Assembly (NCBI GenBank): GCA_958496175.1
Contig: OY292279.1
Span: 4,712,001-4,776,000, forward strand
From: Sisyra terminalis
Taxonomy: Eukaryota; Arthropoda; Insecta; Neuroptera; Sisyridae
Direction of reading: 5' to 3'
Length of the DNA: 64,000 nucleotides
Below the pieces are notes generated by a model. It saw nothing but the letters and a program-made list of their open reading frames with translations, made no database searches and was not told where the DNA came from. A program made the translations under genes and the position numbers. Of the stretch, positions 23,120-35,089 are shown in pieces (the stretch's first letter is position 1; each line of letters opens with the position of its first letter).

Positions 23120-23595
23120 TTTTTTAGTGATTATTTATGAAAAAAAATTGGCTACTTTTACACAGCTCGAAGACCAATTCAAAGTTCAAAAGTCCAAAAA
23201 AAGACTTTCAGAAATTGTAAAATGATTCATCTACACATTCAAATATTTAATTTTGCCCGTTGGCAATCCTACAATTTCGGAGACTAAACAAATCTCTTGA
23301 GACCCATAATTTCGGTGATATTTCTTTATAAATTCGATTTAATACTCTTACGTATATACTTTTTCTAAAAATCACTCAAGAAAAAAAAAACTTTTTCGCT
23401 ACTTTTACGCTGTTCAAGTACCACTGTTCAAAGTTTAGAAGTTCAGAAAAAATCTTTCGGAAATAACAAAATGATTCATCAACTCAATCACAACTCTAAT
23501 TTTGACCGTTGGAATCTCATAATTGCAGAGACCACGCAAATCTCTTGAGACCTCATAAATTCCATGTTATTTCAATACTTCAATCGTCTCAATAT
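23120..23595. repeat. Tandem duplication, about 249 bp period
   Basis: Blocks TTCAAAGTT, CAGAAA, AAATGATTCATC, TTTGCCCGTTGG or TTTGACCGTTGG, and CAAATCTCTTGAGACC occur in the same order in 23120-23345 and 23370-23595. The copies are clearly diverged. Confidence 0.65.
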
Positions 23596-23635
23596 CTTAG
23601 ACCCAAAAAAATTAGAATAATAAATATTAATAATA

Positions 23636-23735
23636 TTATAAATGCGAAAGTTTGTAAGAATGGATGTATGGAGGTTTGTTATTCTTTCACGCAAAAACTA
23701 CTGAAAGAATTTCAATGAAATCTGATTTCAATGAA
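23636..23735 (+). repeat. Possible dispersed insect-type repeat
   Basis: AATGCGAAAGTTTGTAAGAA, then ATGGATGTATGGAGG, TCTTTCACGCAAAAACTACT and AATTTCAATGAAATC resembles a signature common in insect interspersed repeats. The family was not identified. Confidence 0.3.
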
Positions 23736-23736
23736 A

Positions 23737-24610
23737 ATTGGTAAAAAAATTTTTCAGAGGACTAGGATCAAATCCGGGCTCAATAACTAATAAAAAGTTT
23801 TAACTGATTATTATTTGATCCTAGTCCTCTGAATATTTTTTTACCAATTTATCATAATCGAGGATCTGAAACTACAATAATTTAGCTAAAATATTTATTC
23901 ATAAAACTTTTAAAGTATAAAAGATTTACATTTCAATAAAAGATTTAGTCAAAATGTTGGCAAATAATTCTTGATTTTTTTGAGGGAAAAATAAAATATT
24001 TTTCACATTGATTTTTACAAAAATTTTTACTATAACTTTTGGGAAAAATTCGCAAAGTTTATCGCCCTCGATAAAGTGTTGGGTAAGTGATACTTTTCCC
24101 AGTAAATATTAAAATGTTTTTGATTTTTTTCGTAAAATTGCAACACAAAAATTTAAACTAAGTTTAGCTAAAATTGGCTAAAAAAATATTCAGAGGACTA
24201 GGATCAAATCCGGGCTCACTAACTAATAAATAGTTTTAACTGATTATTATTTGATCCTAGTCGTCTGAATATTTTTTTACCAATTTATCATCATCGAGGA
24301 TGTGAAACTCTACAATAATTTAGATAAAATATTTATTCATAAAAATTTTTAAGTATAAAAGATTTACATTTTTAATGAAACAGTTGGTCAAAATGTTGGC
24401 AAATCATTCCTGATTTTTTTTGTGGGAAAAATAAAATATTTTTCACATTGATTTTTACAAAAATTTTCACAATAACTTTTTGGAAAAATTCGCAAAGTTT
24501 ATCGCCCTCGATAAAGTGTTGGGTAAGTGATACTTTTCCCAGTAAATAGTAAAATGTTTTTTGATTTTTTTTTTTCATAAAATTGCAACACAATGAATAA
24601 ATTGAGATAA
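23737..24610. repeat. Two tandem units, each led by a hairpin with 36-bp arms
   Basis: Units of about 436-445 bp start at 23737 and 24172. Each opens with an inverted repeat (23737-23848 and 24172-24285) whose arms contain CAGAGGACTAGGATCAAAT and its reverse complement, with a loop of about 50 bp. The rest of the unit includes CAAAGTTTATCGCCCTCGAT, AAAGTGTTGGGTAAGTGATA and CTTTTCCCAGTAAAT, almost unchanged between copies. No coding content was recognised. The hairpin may be the end of a foldback transposon. Confidence 0.75.
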
Positions 24611-25925
24611 ATTTAAGTTTTTTGCACTTTTAATTAACACTTTTTATTCACATTTTTTCTCTCAATTAAAAATATTATCGGAATTATATTGGGTAAACGA
24701 TTGTATTTTGATTGTAGATCATTTAAGTACATTAAACCTATTTTTTTTTCAATCTTTTAACAGTTATTGCTTAAAATTTTGCAGAAAAAGACTTGAGCTT
24801 TATCGACCAAATATTTGTTCTGAGATTAAGATTTTTTTGATATTTTTTTTTTCGGAAATAAAAATGAAAAAAAATGTTCAAATAATTGTTATCTTATTTG
24901 ATGTCGCAAAAAAATCCATGTGATCCGTATAAGTAAATGAATTCCTTTGTTGTGAAAAAAAAATTATATATATCATTAAAACTAATCACCAATTTGAAAA
25001 TTTTATTAACGTTTGGAAGAAAAAAAAATCAACAATGAAGTGTCACGAATCGCAAACTTGCAAATCATATCCCAATAGAAAAAAAATCGCCATTTACAAT
25101 TCGCTAATTTTTGTGTATAGGTAAACATTTGACGACATTGATCAATTGTACAAATTTTTATTTGACCATATACCACATTATTATGACAACTATATACAAA
25201 ATCCATATATGCTAATTGCCTTCCATCCAAACAACAAATTTAACGCCTGTTAATTTAATTTTCAATTGTGAACAACAGTTCTGTAACTCAACACTATATT
25301 TGCTCAAAAAAAAAAAAAAATCCTCAATGACAAAAATTTATTTGCTCCCCACAAAGCATACATCACCGAAAAAAAAAAACTGTCCAATTTTTAAGCAAAT
25401 TTTCGCCAAAATTTGGCCTCAAAGTACCAATAAAATTTCACAAGTTTTCACCCAATATACCATTCCAATTATAAAAAATTTAATCATCTTAAAAACGAAC
25501 AACTTACGTCATAACGATAAACGGGGGAAAAAAAAAAATATAAACAAATCGTAAAAATCACACCAAAACCGAATGATACTTCAATGTTTAAACAAAATTG
25601 GCCTAAAGGACATATCATTTCAATAATTTCTTTCGTACTCCATTAGCTGTGACAAAGTTCCCAATTTAGATCAAATTTTCCTTTAACAATATCGACAAAT
25701 ATTTGACCATATCCATTGTTGGTTGCGATTATATTTGTTCATCTATGGATGCTAATTGCAGTGACAAGGCTACATATATTATTAATAATATACGTAAATT
25801 AAATATTTAAATTTCACATTTTCTTGGCTTTTCATTAAGTAAAGTTATACGGAAAAATTGTGATCTATTCTACAATGCATTTTATTGTGCAATAAAATCA
25901 ATCGATGGCTCTATCACTTTTCTAT
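24611..25925. other. A-rich sequence, no gene recognised
   Basis: Long A runs near 25306, 25368 and 25526 produce lysine-rich chance frames. Nothing else was recognised. Confidence 0.4.
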
Positions 25926-25933
25926 TTGCTGCA

Positions 25934-26302
25934 CTAAAACACTTGTGATTTTCCTCCTAAAAAAAAATTATATTTTACTATTAAAAACCAAAATTTTCCA
26001 ATCTCTGGACAAAAGATTAAATCGCGATGCAGAAAATTTATTTTAAAAAAAATACAATTTTTTTTACTTTTTGTATTTTTCAGTGACCAGAATGATTTAT
26101 TTTCCTTCGAGGTGATCCATAATTCAAACCAATTTTTGGAGTATTCATAAAATCTAAAATGCAGCTCAAGTAGGCCGTGGCTTATGGATCGAAACAAGTG
26201 ACAATCAAAAGGGGCGATATTTAGAGAAGATAACAGTTGAAGTAAAACATCCCATTCAAATGTTTTCAAAGCCTGCTTAACAATTTTGCGACATGTTGTC
26301 AA
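25934..26302 (-). pseudogene. Mariner transposase C-terminal fragment, 122-codon open piece
   Basis: The frame contains KIVKQALKTFEWDVL, SLNIAPFDCHLFRSISHGL, HFRFYEYSKNWFELWI and TSKENKSFW. These match, in order, the family blocks VKTYLETLKWEVL, APSDYHLFRSMAHGL, HFRSYEDVKNWIDSWI and SKDEEFF. The third catalytic aspartate is kept (APFD). This is the last unit of the array and the only one that continues past the monomer boundary into the true C-terminus, so it is the likely founder or boundary copy. It lacks the N-terminus and first catalytic aspartate and cannot be active. Confidence 0.8.
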
Positions 26303-28510
26303 AAATCGTTCAAAAAGATGACCTCATCATGTTTTTTTGGAAAATTCCAGCATTTGAGCATTGATTTTCGATAAAATTGGATTATTTCTCCCTCATAATA
26401 TTTCCCAGTAATAGTTTCATTAGGTTAGATTACCTTATAACTTATAACTCTTCTTTGGTATCTGAGGCGATTAAGGATTTGATTCAATTTTTGGTTTCTT
26501 CGTAAGATCTAAAATGCAGCTCAAGTAGGCCATGGTTCATGGATCGAAATAAGTGTCAATCAAAAGGGGCGATATTTAAAGAAGATAACAGTTTAAGTAA
26601 GACATACCATTCAAGTGTTTTCAAAGCCTGCTTAACAGTTTTGCGACATATCAAAAAACGTTCAAAAAGATGCCCTTATAATGTTTTTTTGGAAATTTTC
26701 GGCATTTGAGCTTTGATTTTCGATAAAGTTTGATTATTTCTCGCTGATAATATTTCCAAGTAATGCTTTCATTAGATTAGAGTAGCTTATCATATATTAC
26801 TCTTCTTTGGTATCCAAGACAATTAAGGATTTGATTCAATTTTTGGTATCTTCGTAAGATCTCAAATTCTGCTCTGGCAGTCCATGGCTTATGGATCGAA
26901 ACAAGTGGTAATCAAAAGGGGCGATGTTTGAAGAAGATGACAGTTGAAGTAAGACATCGCATTGAAGTATTTTCAAAGCCTGCTTAACAGTTTTGCAACA
27001 TGTTGTCAAAAATCGTTCAAAAAGAAGACCTCATTAAGTTTTTTTGGAAAATTCCGACATTTAAGCTTTGATTTTCGATAAAATTTGATTATTTCTCGCT
27101 GATAATATTTCCCAGTAATGGTTTCATAAGGTTTGAATAGCTTATAAATATTACTCTTTTTGGTATCCGAGGCGATTAAGGATTTGATTCAATTTTTGGT
27201 ATCGTCCTAAGATCTCAAATGCAGCTCAAGTAGGCCATGGCTTATGGATCGAAACAAGTGATAATCAAAAGGAGCGATATTTAGAGAAGATAACATTTGA
27301 AGTAAGACATTCCATTCAAGTGTTTTCAAAGCCTGCTTAACAGTTTTGAGACATGTTGTCAAAAATCGTTCAAAAAGATGGCCTCATCATGTTTTTTTGG
27401 AAAATTCCGGCATTTGAGCTTTGATTTTCGATAAATTTTGATTATTTCTCGCTGATACTATTTCCCAGTAATGGTTACATAAGGTCAGAGTAGTTTATAA
27501 CTTATTACTCTTCTTTGAGATCAAATAATGGATTAAAAATTTGATTCAATTTTTGGTATCTTCGTAAGATCTCAAATTCTGCTCTGGCAGGCCATGGCTT
27601 ATGGATCGAAACAAGTGATAATCAAAAGGGGCGATATTTTGAGAAAATAACAGTTGAAGTAAGACATCGCATTGAAGTATTTTCAAAGCCTGCTTAACAG
27701 TTTTGCAACATGTTGTCAAAAATCGTTCAAAAAGAAGACCTCATTAAGTTTTTTTGGAAAATTCCGACATTTAAGCTTTGATTTTCGATAAAATTTGATT
27801 ATTTCTCGCTGATAATATTTCCCAGTAATGGTTTCATAAGGTTTGAATAGCTTATAAATATTACTCTTTTTGGTATCCGAGGCGATTAAGGATTTGATTC
27901 AATTTTTGGTATCGTCCTAAGATCTCAAATGCAGCTCAAGTAGGCCATGGCTTATGGATCGAAACAAGTGATAATCAAAAGGAGCGATATTTAGAGAAGA
28001 TAACATTTGAAGTAAGACATTCCATTCAAGTGTTTTCAAAGCCTGCTTAACAGTTTTGAGACATGTTGTCAAAAATCGTTCAAAAAGATGGCCTCATCAT
28101 GTTTTTTTGGAAAATTCCGGCATTTGAGCTTTGATTTTCGATAAATTTTGATTATTTCTCGCTGATACTATTTCCCAGTAATGGTTACATAAGGTCAGAG
28201 TAGTTTATAACTTATTACTCTTCTTTGAGATCAAATAATGGATTAAAAATTTGATTCAATTTTTGGTATCTTCGTAAGATCTCAAATTCTGCTCTGGCAG
28301 GCCATGGCTTATGGATCGAAACAAGTGATAATCAAAAGGGGCGATATTTTGAGAAAATAACAGTTGAAGTAAGACATCGCATTGAAGTATTTTCAAAGCC
28401 TGCTTAACAGTTTTGCAACATGTTGTCAAAAATCGTTCAAAAAGATGACCTCATCATGTTTTTTTGAAAATTCCGACATTTGAGCTTTGATTTTCGATAA
28501 AATTTGATTA
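26119..28510 (-). repeat. Seven-unit satellite of an internal mariner catalytic fragment, with a 710 bp dimeric period
   Basis: TTGATTCAAT-like marks lie at about 26119, 26479, 26831, 27184, 27541, 27894 and 28251, so monomers are 352-360 bp. Read on the minus strand each spans roughly the second to third catalytic aspartates: SKKHDE, a degraded LND equivalent of the HDN motif, VKQALKTLEWNVL, IAPFDYHLFRSISHGL and a truncated RSY-D-KNWI. Stops interrupt all copies except the left one. Units 3, 5 and 7 resemble each other (TCAAATTCTGCTCTGGCAG), as do 4 and 6 (CGTCCTAAGATCTC). From about 26945 to 28435 the sequence repeats almost exactly with a 710 bp offset, which indicates a recent dimer duplication. 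Confidence 0.88.
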
Positions 28511-31350
28511 AATATCCTGTTTTTTTTTTGAATTATCGAATTGGATCCATTTTTAGCCCATCATCGAATTTGGTGTACATAAAAACCACTTCAACTTTTG
28601 CCTTTGGAGCCGTTTTTTGCACGTGAAGAAAGTTATATTCCAGAAGAACTCAATTTCCCAATGGCACCATACTCATGACCTTTCGATGGTTTGTTTATTG
28701 ATTTTTATTTATTTTCAAACGGAAATTATCAGTCCCTAAGGGTCCTGCGTTATTGATCTTTCATTAGGGATCAGGAACTCAATGCAAGTTTAGAGTAGAT
28801 CACAGAGATGGCACTTCTTAGGATACTTTTTTTATTAGGGAAGATCTAACACAAGACAACAAGTGGTAACAAGTCTAAAAATCATCCATTGAGGACTGAA
28901 GAAACATAAGCATATAATTGGAAAACTAGTGGATGATCTAATATAGAGATTTTATGAGTCATAGGACGAAAATTATGGTCTGAATAAATCAAGATATAAA
29001 GAATTAGGGGTAACAAATATTGGAACTGAAATAGTTGAAAATGTAGTTTAAAGTTTGCCTGAGGAACCCAGCGAATACTATAAATCGTAAAGAGCAATTA
29101 TTGCCATTCTGTAGAGCTCAAATAAATTTTATTCAGTTTTCTTCTTCATTTCTGGAAGTCTTACAGTTTTCCTTCTGGAATATCAAAGAAAAAAGTTTTG
29201 ATTATTATTTTTTTCGTTGACTTTGACCTCCTGAACATCTGTATACAATCGGAGTACATGTGGGTGATCCTATATAAAGATTTCTTGGATTATTTCTTAT
29301 ATAAAGATTTTTTTTTAAATGGTTGAAAACTTAAGGAAGTTGGTTGGGAACCGAAATGGTCGAAAAACACTTAATAGATCAACTTTTGAGATTTGCTTTA
29401 CTATTGGATCTCAAATAAGGGAACTAGGGATCCAGGAAATTCAAATAAATTGTGTTGAAATTTGAAAACTGAAAACTTTATCAGTTATCTATCGAACTTT
29501 TCAAATTACTAATTTATTACTTTCTATCGAAAATTTGGTGTTGTCAGTCCGCAAACTTATACCAAATTTTCTCATTTTTATTTTCCCATTTTCCATTTTT
29601 TTATTTCTCTAAATTTAATCGACAAATTCTTTCTCAAAAAAATTGTTTAAATTGTTAACTTAATTTATTATTTTTTGGCAAAATTCTTTTGGCTTGAATC
29701 AATTTCACGTTCTAGAAATTCCATTAAATTTTAAGCGAACTAACGAAATTAATTACATAATTCTTTTACCTCGAGAAAATCGAAATGCAGAATTAAAAAT
29801 TTGCTTAATTTATCGACGATTTTCGGTGCGCAGAAGAGAGGAGAAAAAAAATTTGTTACCGAAAAACCAGTTTTGACCTGAACGACAAAATTTAAAGACC
29901 TTTTTGCATTCAATAACAAATAGACGGACAATGAAGTGCATTTCAAAATTGGTTTAAATAGAAAGTGCATGAAATGCAAGAAAGTACAGAGACATTCAAA
30001 AGTTTTTACACCAAAAAATCAATTGGACTACGAAAAAAAAAACTCTTTTCAAATGCACTTAAGTAATGCAAGTTCAATGGAAAACTTTTAAGTCAATTAT
30101 GAATATTCTAGGTCAAGTTTTATACATTTTTTTTTATTGACGTATTAACTCCAAGTCCTTCAAATTGCGCAAATATTTTCGCATGGTGTAGGCTAAATAT
30201 TTAGAAAATTCGTTTGGAATGTCTAATTGAAATCAAATTGTATTGAATTCTTATCCGGAAGTGGAGGAAGGTGGTTTTTTTTTTTTTTTTGTTGATACAT
30301 TCGATTAAAGTTAATAATAACATTGGCGAAGGCTATTTGCAACACGTTGGACAATACGGTTAAATTTTCATTCTTGCAATTAAGTTCAACTAATAGCCAC
30401 AGTATAATTACTTGCAATTAGGTTTTGTTTATATTACCTTTACCATAATGAGGCCTAAAACTTATATCAGTTGTCTATAAAAGTTGCCAGTTTTTTTCAG
30501 CAAGGATTCAGGTGCAATTAGTGCAAGAAATGCAACCTTTGGTAAAGAATTAACTTGGATAAACGCCAACACAATTTTTACAAATTGACAAAATAGCAGA
30601 AAAATGACGTCAAAATATTAAATTTTTCAAGGTATATCCATAAATGTTGGCAATTATTGTCACTGAATTTCAATGGCATTATTTTTTTTTCAAATGGAAT
30701 ATTTCAGCAAAAATTATATTTGTTCCGACATCAACGTGATAATTAGTTTAGATACAAAAGCATTGTTTAGACCTAACATAAATCATTTTCTCAAGAACTT
30801 TTGTCTGGAACGAATATCCCCCTGTTATAAATCATTTTTCTTATTTTTCCTCATTTGTCACCACAAAATAAAAAATAAATAAAAAAAATAAAAAAAAAAA
30901 ATTTCGTCTGAAAAATCCCTACTACGAAGTGAATCTTTTGCATTGCACATTTATTTCCTATGCAAGTCTCTCAATTGGCCAATAAAAATGAACGATAATT
31001 TTACCCGGTCGGCCGTTATATGAATTTCTGTTAGTTATATTGAAATTGCTATATGAAAATTTCAAGGTTTTGACAGAAAAATAGTAATTATGTGACCATG
31101 ATTTATTGTTTTACTATATTATTTATTAATTTATGTGGAAAATTGTTCCAATAATTGCATCAAAAAAAAAGTCTATTTGGACAACTATTTTAAACCAAAT
31201 GTGGTACACAATTATCTGACGGACGTATTTCCAAAAATTTTGTCAATATTTGGTGTACAAATAAGTGTCGAGGAATTTGAAAAAAATTATGTTGGTTCCT
31301 GCGTTTTAAAAGTGGTAATTTTGGTGCCAAATAAAACAAACATAAAGATT
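28511..31350. other. Unique A+T-rich stretch, no gene recognised
   Basis: Several 60-76 codon frames occur (28882-29097, 29694-29979, 30223-30417, 30673-30882, 31135-31359). None shows a family match. The minus-strand frame at 30223-30417 has protein-like composition at its start but runs into lysines from an A tract and lacks an acceptor. No repeat shared with other parts was noticed. Confidence 0.4.
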
Positions 31351-31354
31351 GACC

Positions 31355-32150
31355 ACTAAAGTTTGGAAATTGGAGGAGTTATTGGATCAAGATTTATCTC
31401 AAACTCAAGAGGAACCGGCAAAAAGCTTTAGAGAGAATCAACAAGTGGTTTCCAACCTTCAGAGGATCATCGATATGGATCAAAACCTGAGAAACAGGGT
31501 TCCGCAGGAATTCAAACCATGAGAAAAACCAAGTAAAAAAACGGTTCCAAAAGCAAAAGTTGCAAAGTTTTCTGCATCAAATTTGACAAAAGACTAACAA
31601 TAGATCTAATTCGATAATCAAAAGAGAAAAAAATCATGGTAGAACCACGGAAATGCATCAACTTTAACGCCAAAACCGAATATTTATGGTGAGAAATTAT
31701 CGCTGTGTATTTAGGGGTACCAGATGGAAGTAATCTACTCTAAACTACTTCAACCTTGGGAAATCATTTCTAAGGAATGTTATCAGCGACAAATAATCCA
31801 AATGAATCGATAATTGATACTCAGACGTCCTCAATATACCAAAAAATATAACAAGGTCATCTTTTAGCACGATTTTTGGCTACATGTCACAAAATTGCTA
31901 AGCAAGCTATGGAACCACTTCAAATGGGAAGTCTCATCCCCCTGTATTCATCCCTTAATATCGCCCCTTTTGATTACCACTTGTTTCGATCCATGAACCA
32001 TAGCCTGCTTGAACAGTACGTCAGATCTTACGAAGACCCCAAAAATTGAATCAAATCTTGGATATCCTCGAAAAACAAGGATTTATTTTATCCTAATAAT
32101 CCTGCGCTGCCTAAGACATAGTAAAAAGTAGTAGTTATCGATGGATTGTA
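31355..32150 (+). pseudogene. Mariner family A transposase pseudogene, nearly from helix-turn-helix to C-terminus
   Basis: The plus strand shows, in order, LEELLDQDLSQTQEE and QQVVSNLQ (helix-turn-helix 2), TKD-x5-FDNQKRKKSW (first catalytic aspartate region), TPKPNIYGEKLSLCIWG, RRPQYTKKYNKVIF and HDF (second aspartate), FKWEVSS, a frame-shifted APFDYHLFRS (third aspartate) and SYEDPKN, then an end like the family's DGQYF. Many stops and frameshifts make it inactive. It is closely related to the unit of the 26-28.5 kb satellite, which lies in the opposite orientation, and to the N-terminal fragment at 54.9-55.2 kb. Confidence 0.8.
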
Positions 32151-32299
32151 TTAAGCGTGGAAAATTTTCTGGGGATTTTTTGAAATAATGCCCTAAAAGT
32201 ACCAAAGAAATCAAAACTTATTTGTGCTTCTAATATTGCAGTCTATTGTAGCATCCTGGTTGTAGAAAAGGGTAAAAGGGGAAAAGATATAAGGGAAAA

Positions 32300-32870
32300 T
32301 CGTAGCAAGGGTTAAAAATGGATCCAAAGAGTAGTAAATCATGGGGTAGGGCCTGACGTGGATCAATTTTAATGGAGAAACCGAATATTTATTGCAAGAA
32401 GTATTCCCATGCATTTGATGGGACCAGATCAGAATTTTCTATTAAAAGATACTGAAACCAAAAAAATATTTTCCTGGGAAATGTTATCAACGACAATTAA
32501 TCCATTTGAACCGATAATTAACGCTCAAACGTCCTCAATATACCAAAAAAACATGACAAGGTCATCTTTCAGCTCGATTTTGGACTATATGTCACAAAAT
32601 TACTAAGCATGCTGGGGAAACATGTTTTACTTCAACTGTCATCTTTCCTAGGTATCGCCCCTTTTAATTATCACTAATTTTGGTCCATGAGTCTTGGCCT
32701 ACTTGAGCAAAACTTCAGATTTTGCGAAGACATCAAAAATTGAATCTAGGCTTTGATCACTTTGGAGGGGGAGGATTTTTTTTTAAAAATCCTCCATTTT
32801 CCTCCTAAAAAATGGCTAAAAGTAGTAGTTAAGGATGGATAGTACTTTAAAGTATAAAATTTTTAGCCCT
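32300..32870 (+). pseudogene. Second mariner family A fragment, catalytic region only
   Basis: Starts near the GEK-CIWWDQ block (CIWDQ-like) and continues with KILKPKK, CYQRQLIHLNR, LKRPQYTKK and a frame-shifted IAPF-YH block, ending in a DGQYF-like area. It repeats the corresponding part of the fragment at 31.7-32.15 kb about 710-720 bp away in direct orientation, so the two may be a tandem duplicate. It carries many stops. Confidence 0.7.
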
Positions 32871-34400
32871 TTTAATGAAAAAAAGCCTTGGGATTAAATA
32901 AAAAAGTTCAAAACTTTTTTAACACCAAAGAAATGCAATTAATTGCAGTGCAATTGGTGGAAGATGATCTTAAAGAGTTTTTTATGAGGCTAAAAATGAT
33001 TTTTGTTCCCTATTCATAAAAAGAACAAAAAATGGGAATAGTTTGAGTAATATCAGTACCAAAGTTTTTGGTTTCTTTTATAAATATCAATGATTTTTGG
33101 TTGCACTTTATTGAATCCAAATTAAAGTGGTTTTCTTGCTGCATTTTTTTTTAGATGCACAAAATTGACTGATAAATCATTTTCTAGGAATTTAATTGTT
33201 TTTTTGGTCCTCAACTAATAAAAATAAGGCCTCAAAAAACCCATAAACTTGAACCTATTATTTCAAACCCAATTTTTGATATTTTAAATCGAAATTACTA
33301 CTGCATATTTGTAATATACCCTGAAGATGATCCGGAAAAAAACGTAGCTGCAATCCGTTTCTGCAATTATTTTCTCAAGTCTCTAGAATATCCAAATTTT
33401 TTTCCGTCAAACCAATCAACAATAAGAAACCACCGATTTAAAAAAAAAAAAACAAACCTCAAAGCAATTATTGTTAATTTTGTATCTTAATTTGCTTGGA
33501 ACCTAAAAATTTAATTGTTAATCGGAATTTTACATAATGAACTCGTGAATGTAGGTTGATGATATAATAATCGTTTGAGTAACTTAACAAAAAAAAAATA
33601 AAATAAAAATAAAATAAGACATTTTTGGACAAAATTTTGCAATCAATTTTTTAATGCAATCGAAACCTTCATGCCTAATCATTCGTAGAATGCAAGTGGG
33701 TGATAAGAAAATGCATTTTTTTTTGGTAATTAATTAAATAAATCACTCTGTTAATTATTGTTGGCATTTTTTTGTTTTCTATGCAACGATGCATTACACC
33801 GATAGAACACAAATAATTCCGTTTTAATTAATACATAAATTGCGAGGAATTCTTTTTTAATTAATGCATCTTATTTGATTTGAAAATATTATTGATTCAC
33901 TTGGTGAATTCATTCGATAAGTAAACCAAGAAAATTCTTTAGTTCTACCTCAATTTTCCGTCGAATAGTTCAACGTTTTTTACACAGATGGCATTTGAAT
34001 TGAGCTGGCAAGAATAGGAAGTTGGTAATAAAATTTTTATTTTATTGAGTTTCGCCTTAAAGGATTTCATTTTAAGTGCCGATTTTTGCTTATTCAAGGC
34101 TCTATTAGGCACGTACGATATCTTTAAATGGCTCAAGAATTGCCGATTAATTAATTTATTGTAATCATCAATAAATATTCTCCGATGGAAATTTAGTCAA
34201 TTTTTAAAATGGAATTGGAGAAAATTTAGTTAATTTTAATGGTTAGAGACTTTAGTAACAATTTGGTAGTAAAATCAGAAAAAAATTCTTCGAAAACCTT
34301 TCGCAATTTCCCACAAAGACGCGGCTGTAATCGATAATTGCATTTCTTCTATATTTGGTAACGCAAAAAAAAACCATCATCCAACATTCCATTTATTATA
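32871..34400. other. A+T-rich stretch, no gene recognised
   Basis: No shared repeat or exon-like signal was found. The 63-codon minus-strand frame at 33945-34136 is lysine-rich and unsupported. Confidence 0.4.
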
Positions 34401-34536
34401 ATTAATCGTGAAAATCAGCGCCCGATTTGGTCAAATTGTGCTCGAACGCAAGCGAATTTAATTGAGAAATTATTATTAAAAAAAAAAAGAAATTGAAACT
34501 GGGACGGGGCATACATAACGCAATTATTTTTTCTAC

Positions 34537-34770
34537 CTTCCGTATCGATTCTTCACCACGCTGGGCCACCAAACGTTTCACTTGGCGTACAAGAAATGTG
34601 GTACACATTGTATTTGGCAATACGACATTTTTAGAATCACTGATCGATCCAAGTGATCTATCTGACACGGATTTAATTGAAAAATGATCGATAGCATGTG
34701 CACGAAGATGCACAAGGCTGTGAATGAAGTCGGAAAACAAGCGGACAAATCCATAAGTTGGAAGAATCAT
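34537..34770 (-). CDS. Candidate coding exon with ATG and splice donor
   Basis: The minus-strand frame begins with ATG at 34770, runs 78 codons and meets a donor CGGAAG|GTAGAA at 34537 in phase 0. The peptide starts MILPTYGFVRLFSDFIHSLV and ends VKRLVAQRGEESIRK. The interval is richer in G+C than its neighbours and free of repeats. The open frame continues to 34402, but that part has a phenylalanine run from an A tract, supporting the donor. The opposite strand is also open for 64 codons (34493-34687), so strand assignment is uncertain. No family was recognised. Confidence 0.3.
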
Positions 34771-34812
34771 AATATGTATGTTTTTAATTAGTATTCAAAT
34801 GCAGTTTTTACC

Positions 34813-34839
34813 TTGCCAAGATATGGAATATCTTGGCAA
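34813..34839. repeat. Perfect 12-bp inverted repeat with 3-nt spacer
   Basis: TTGCCAAGATAT, GGA, ATATCTTGGCAA. It lies 43 bp upstream of the candidate ATG at 34770 on the minus strand and could be a dyad binding site; the TTGCC and GGCAA half-sites recall NF-I sites but with other spacing. Confidence 0.55.
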
Positions 34840-35089
34840 AATGTATGGCAACTCAACCATATGCTCGACAAGTGTAACATTTGTAGCCTTTAGTTTCGAC
34901 ATTACTATGAATATTTATCGAATTCTCAAGTTAATGTTGGCTTGATTAATCTGGAACTAATCTTGAAAATGAAACCGGTGCATCCAATTTTATTAAAATG
35001 CACTTTTTTTTTCAAAGAAATCGAAGGAAGATGCCATCAATTGTCAAGGAATTGAAGGCCTAATTAAACCAAAAATTTGAATCCTTTCA

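Noticed and set aside
10184..28510. CRISPR-like arrays
   Set aside because: Repeats are long (over 300 bp), directly adjacent, without unique spacers, and the DNA is eukaryotic in character.
30223..30417. 64-codon minus-strand frame with a hydrophobic start
   Set aside because: It follows an in-frame stop without an ATG, lacks an acceptor and ends in lysines from an A run.
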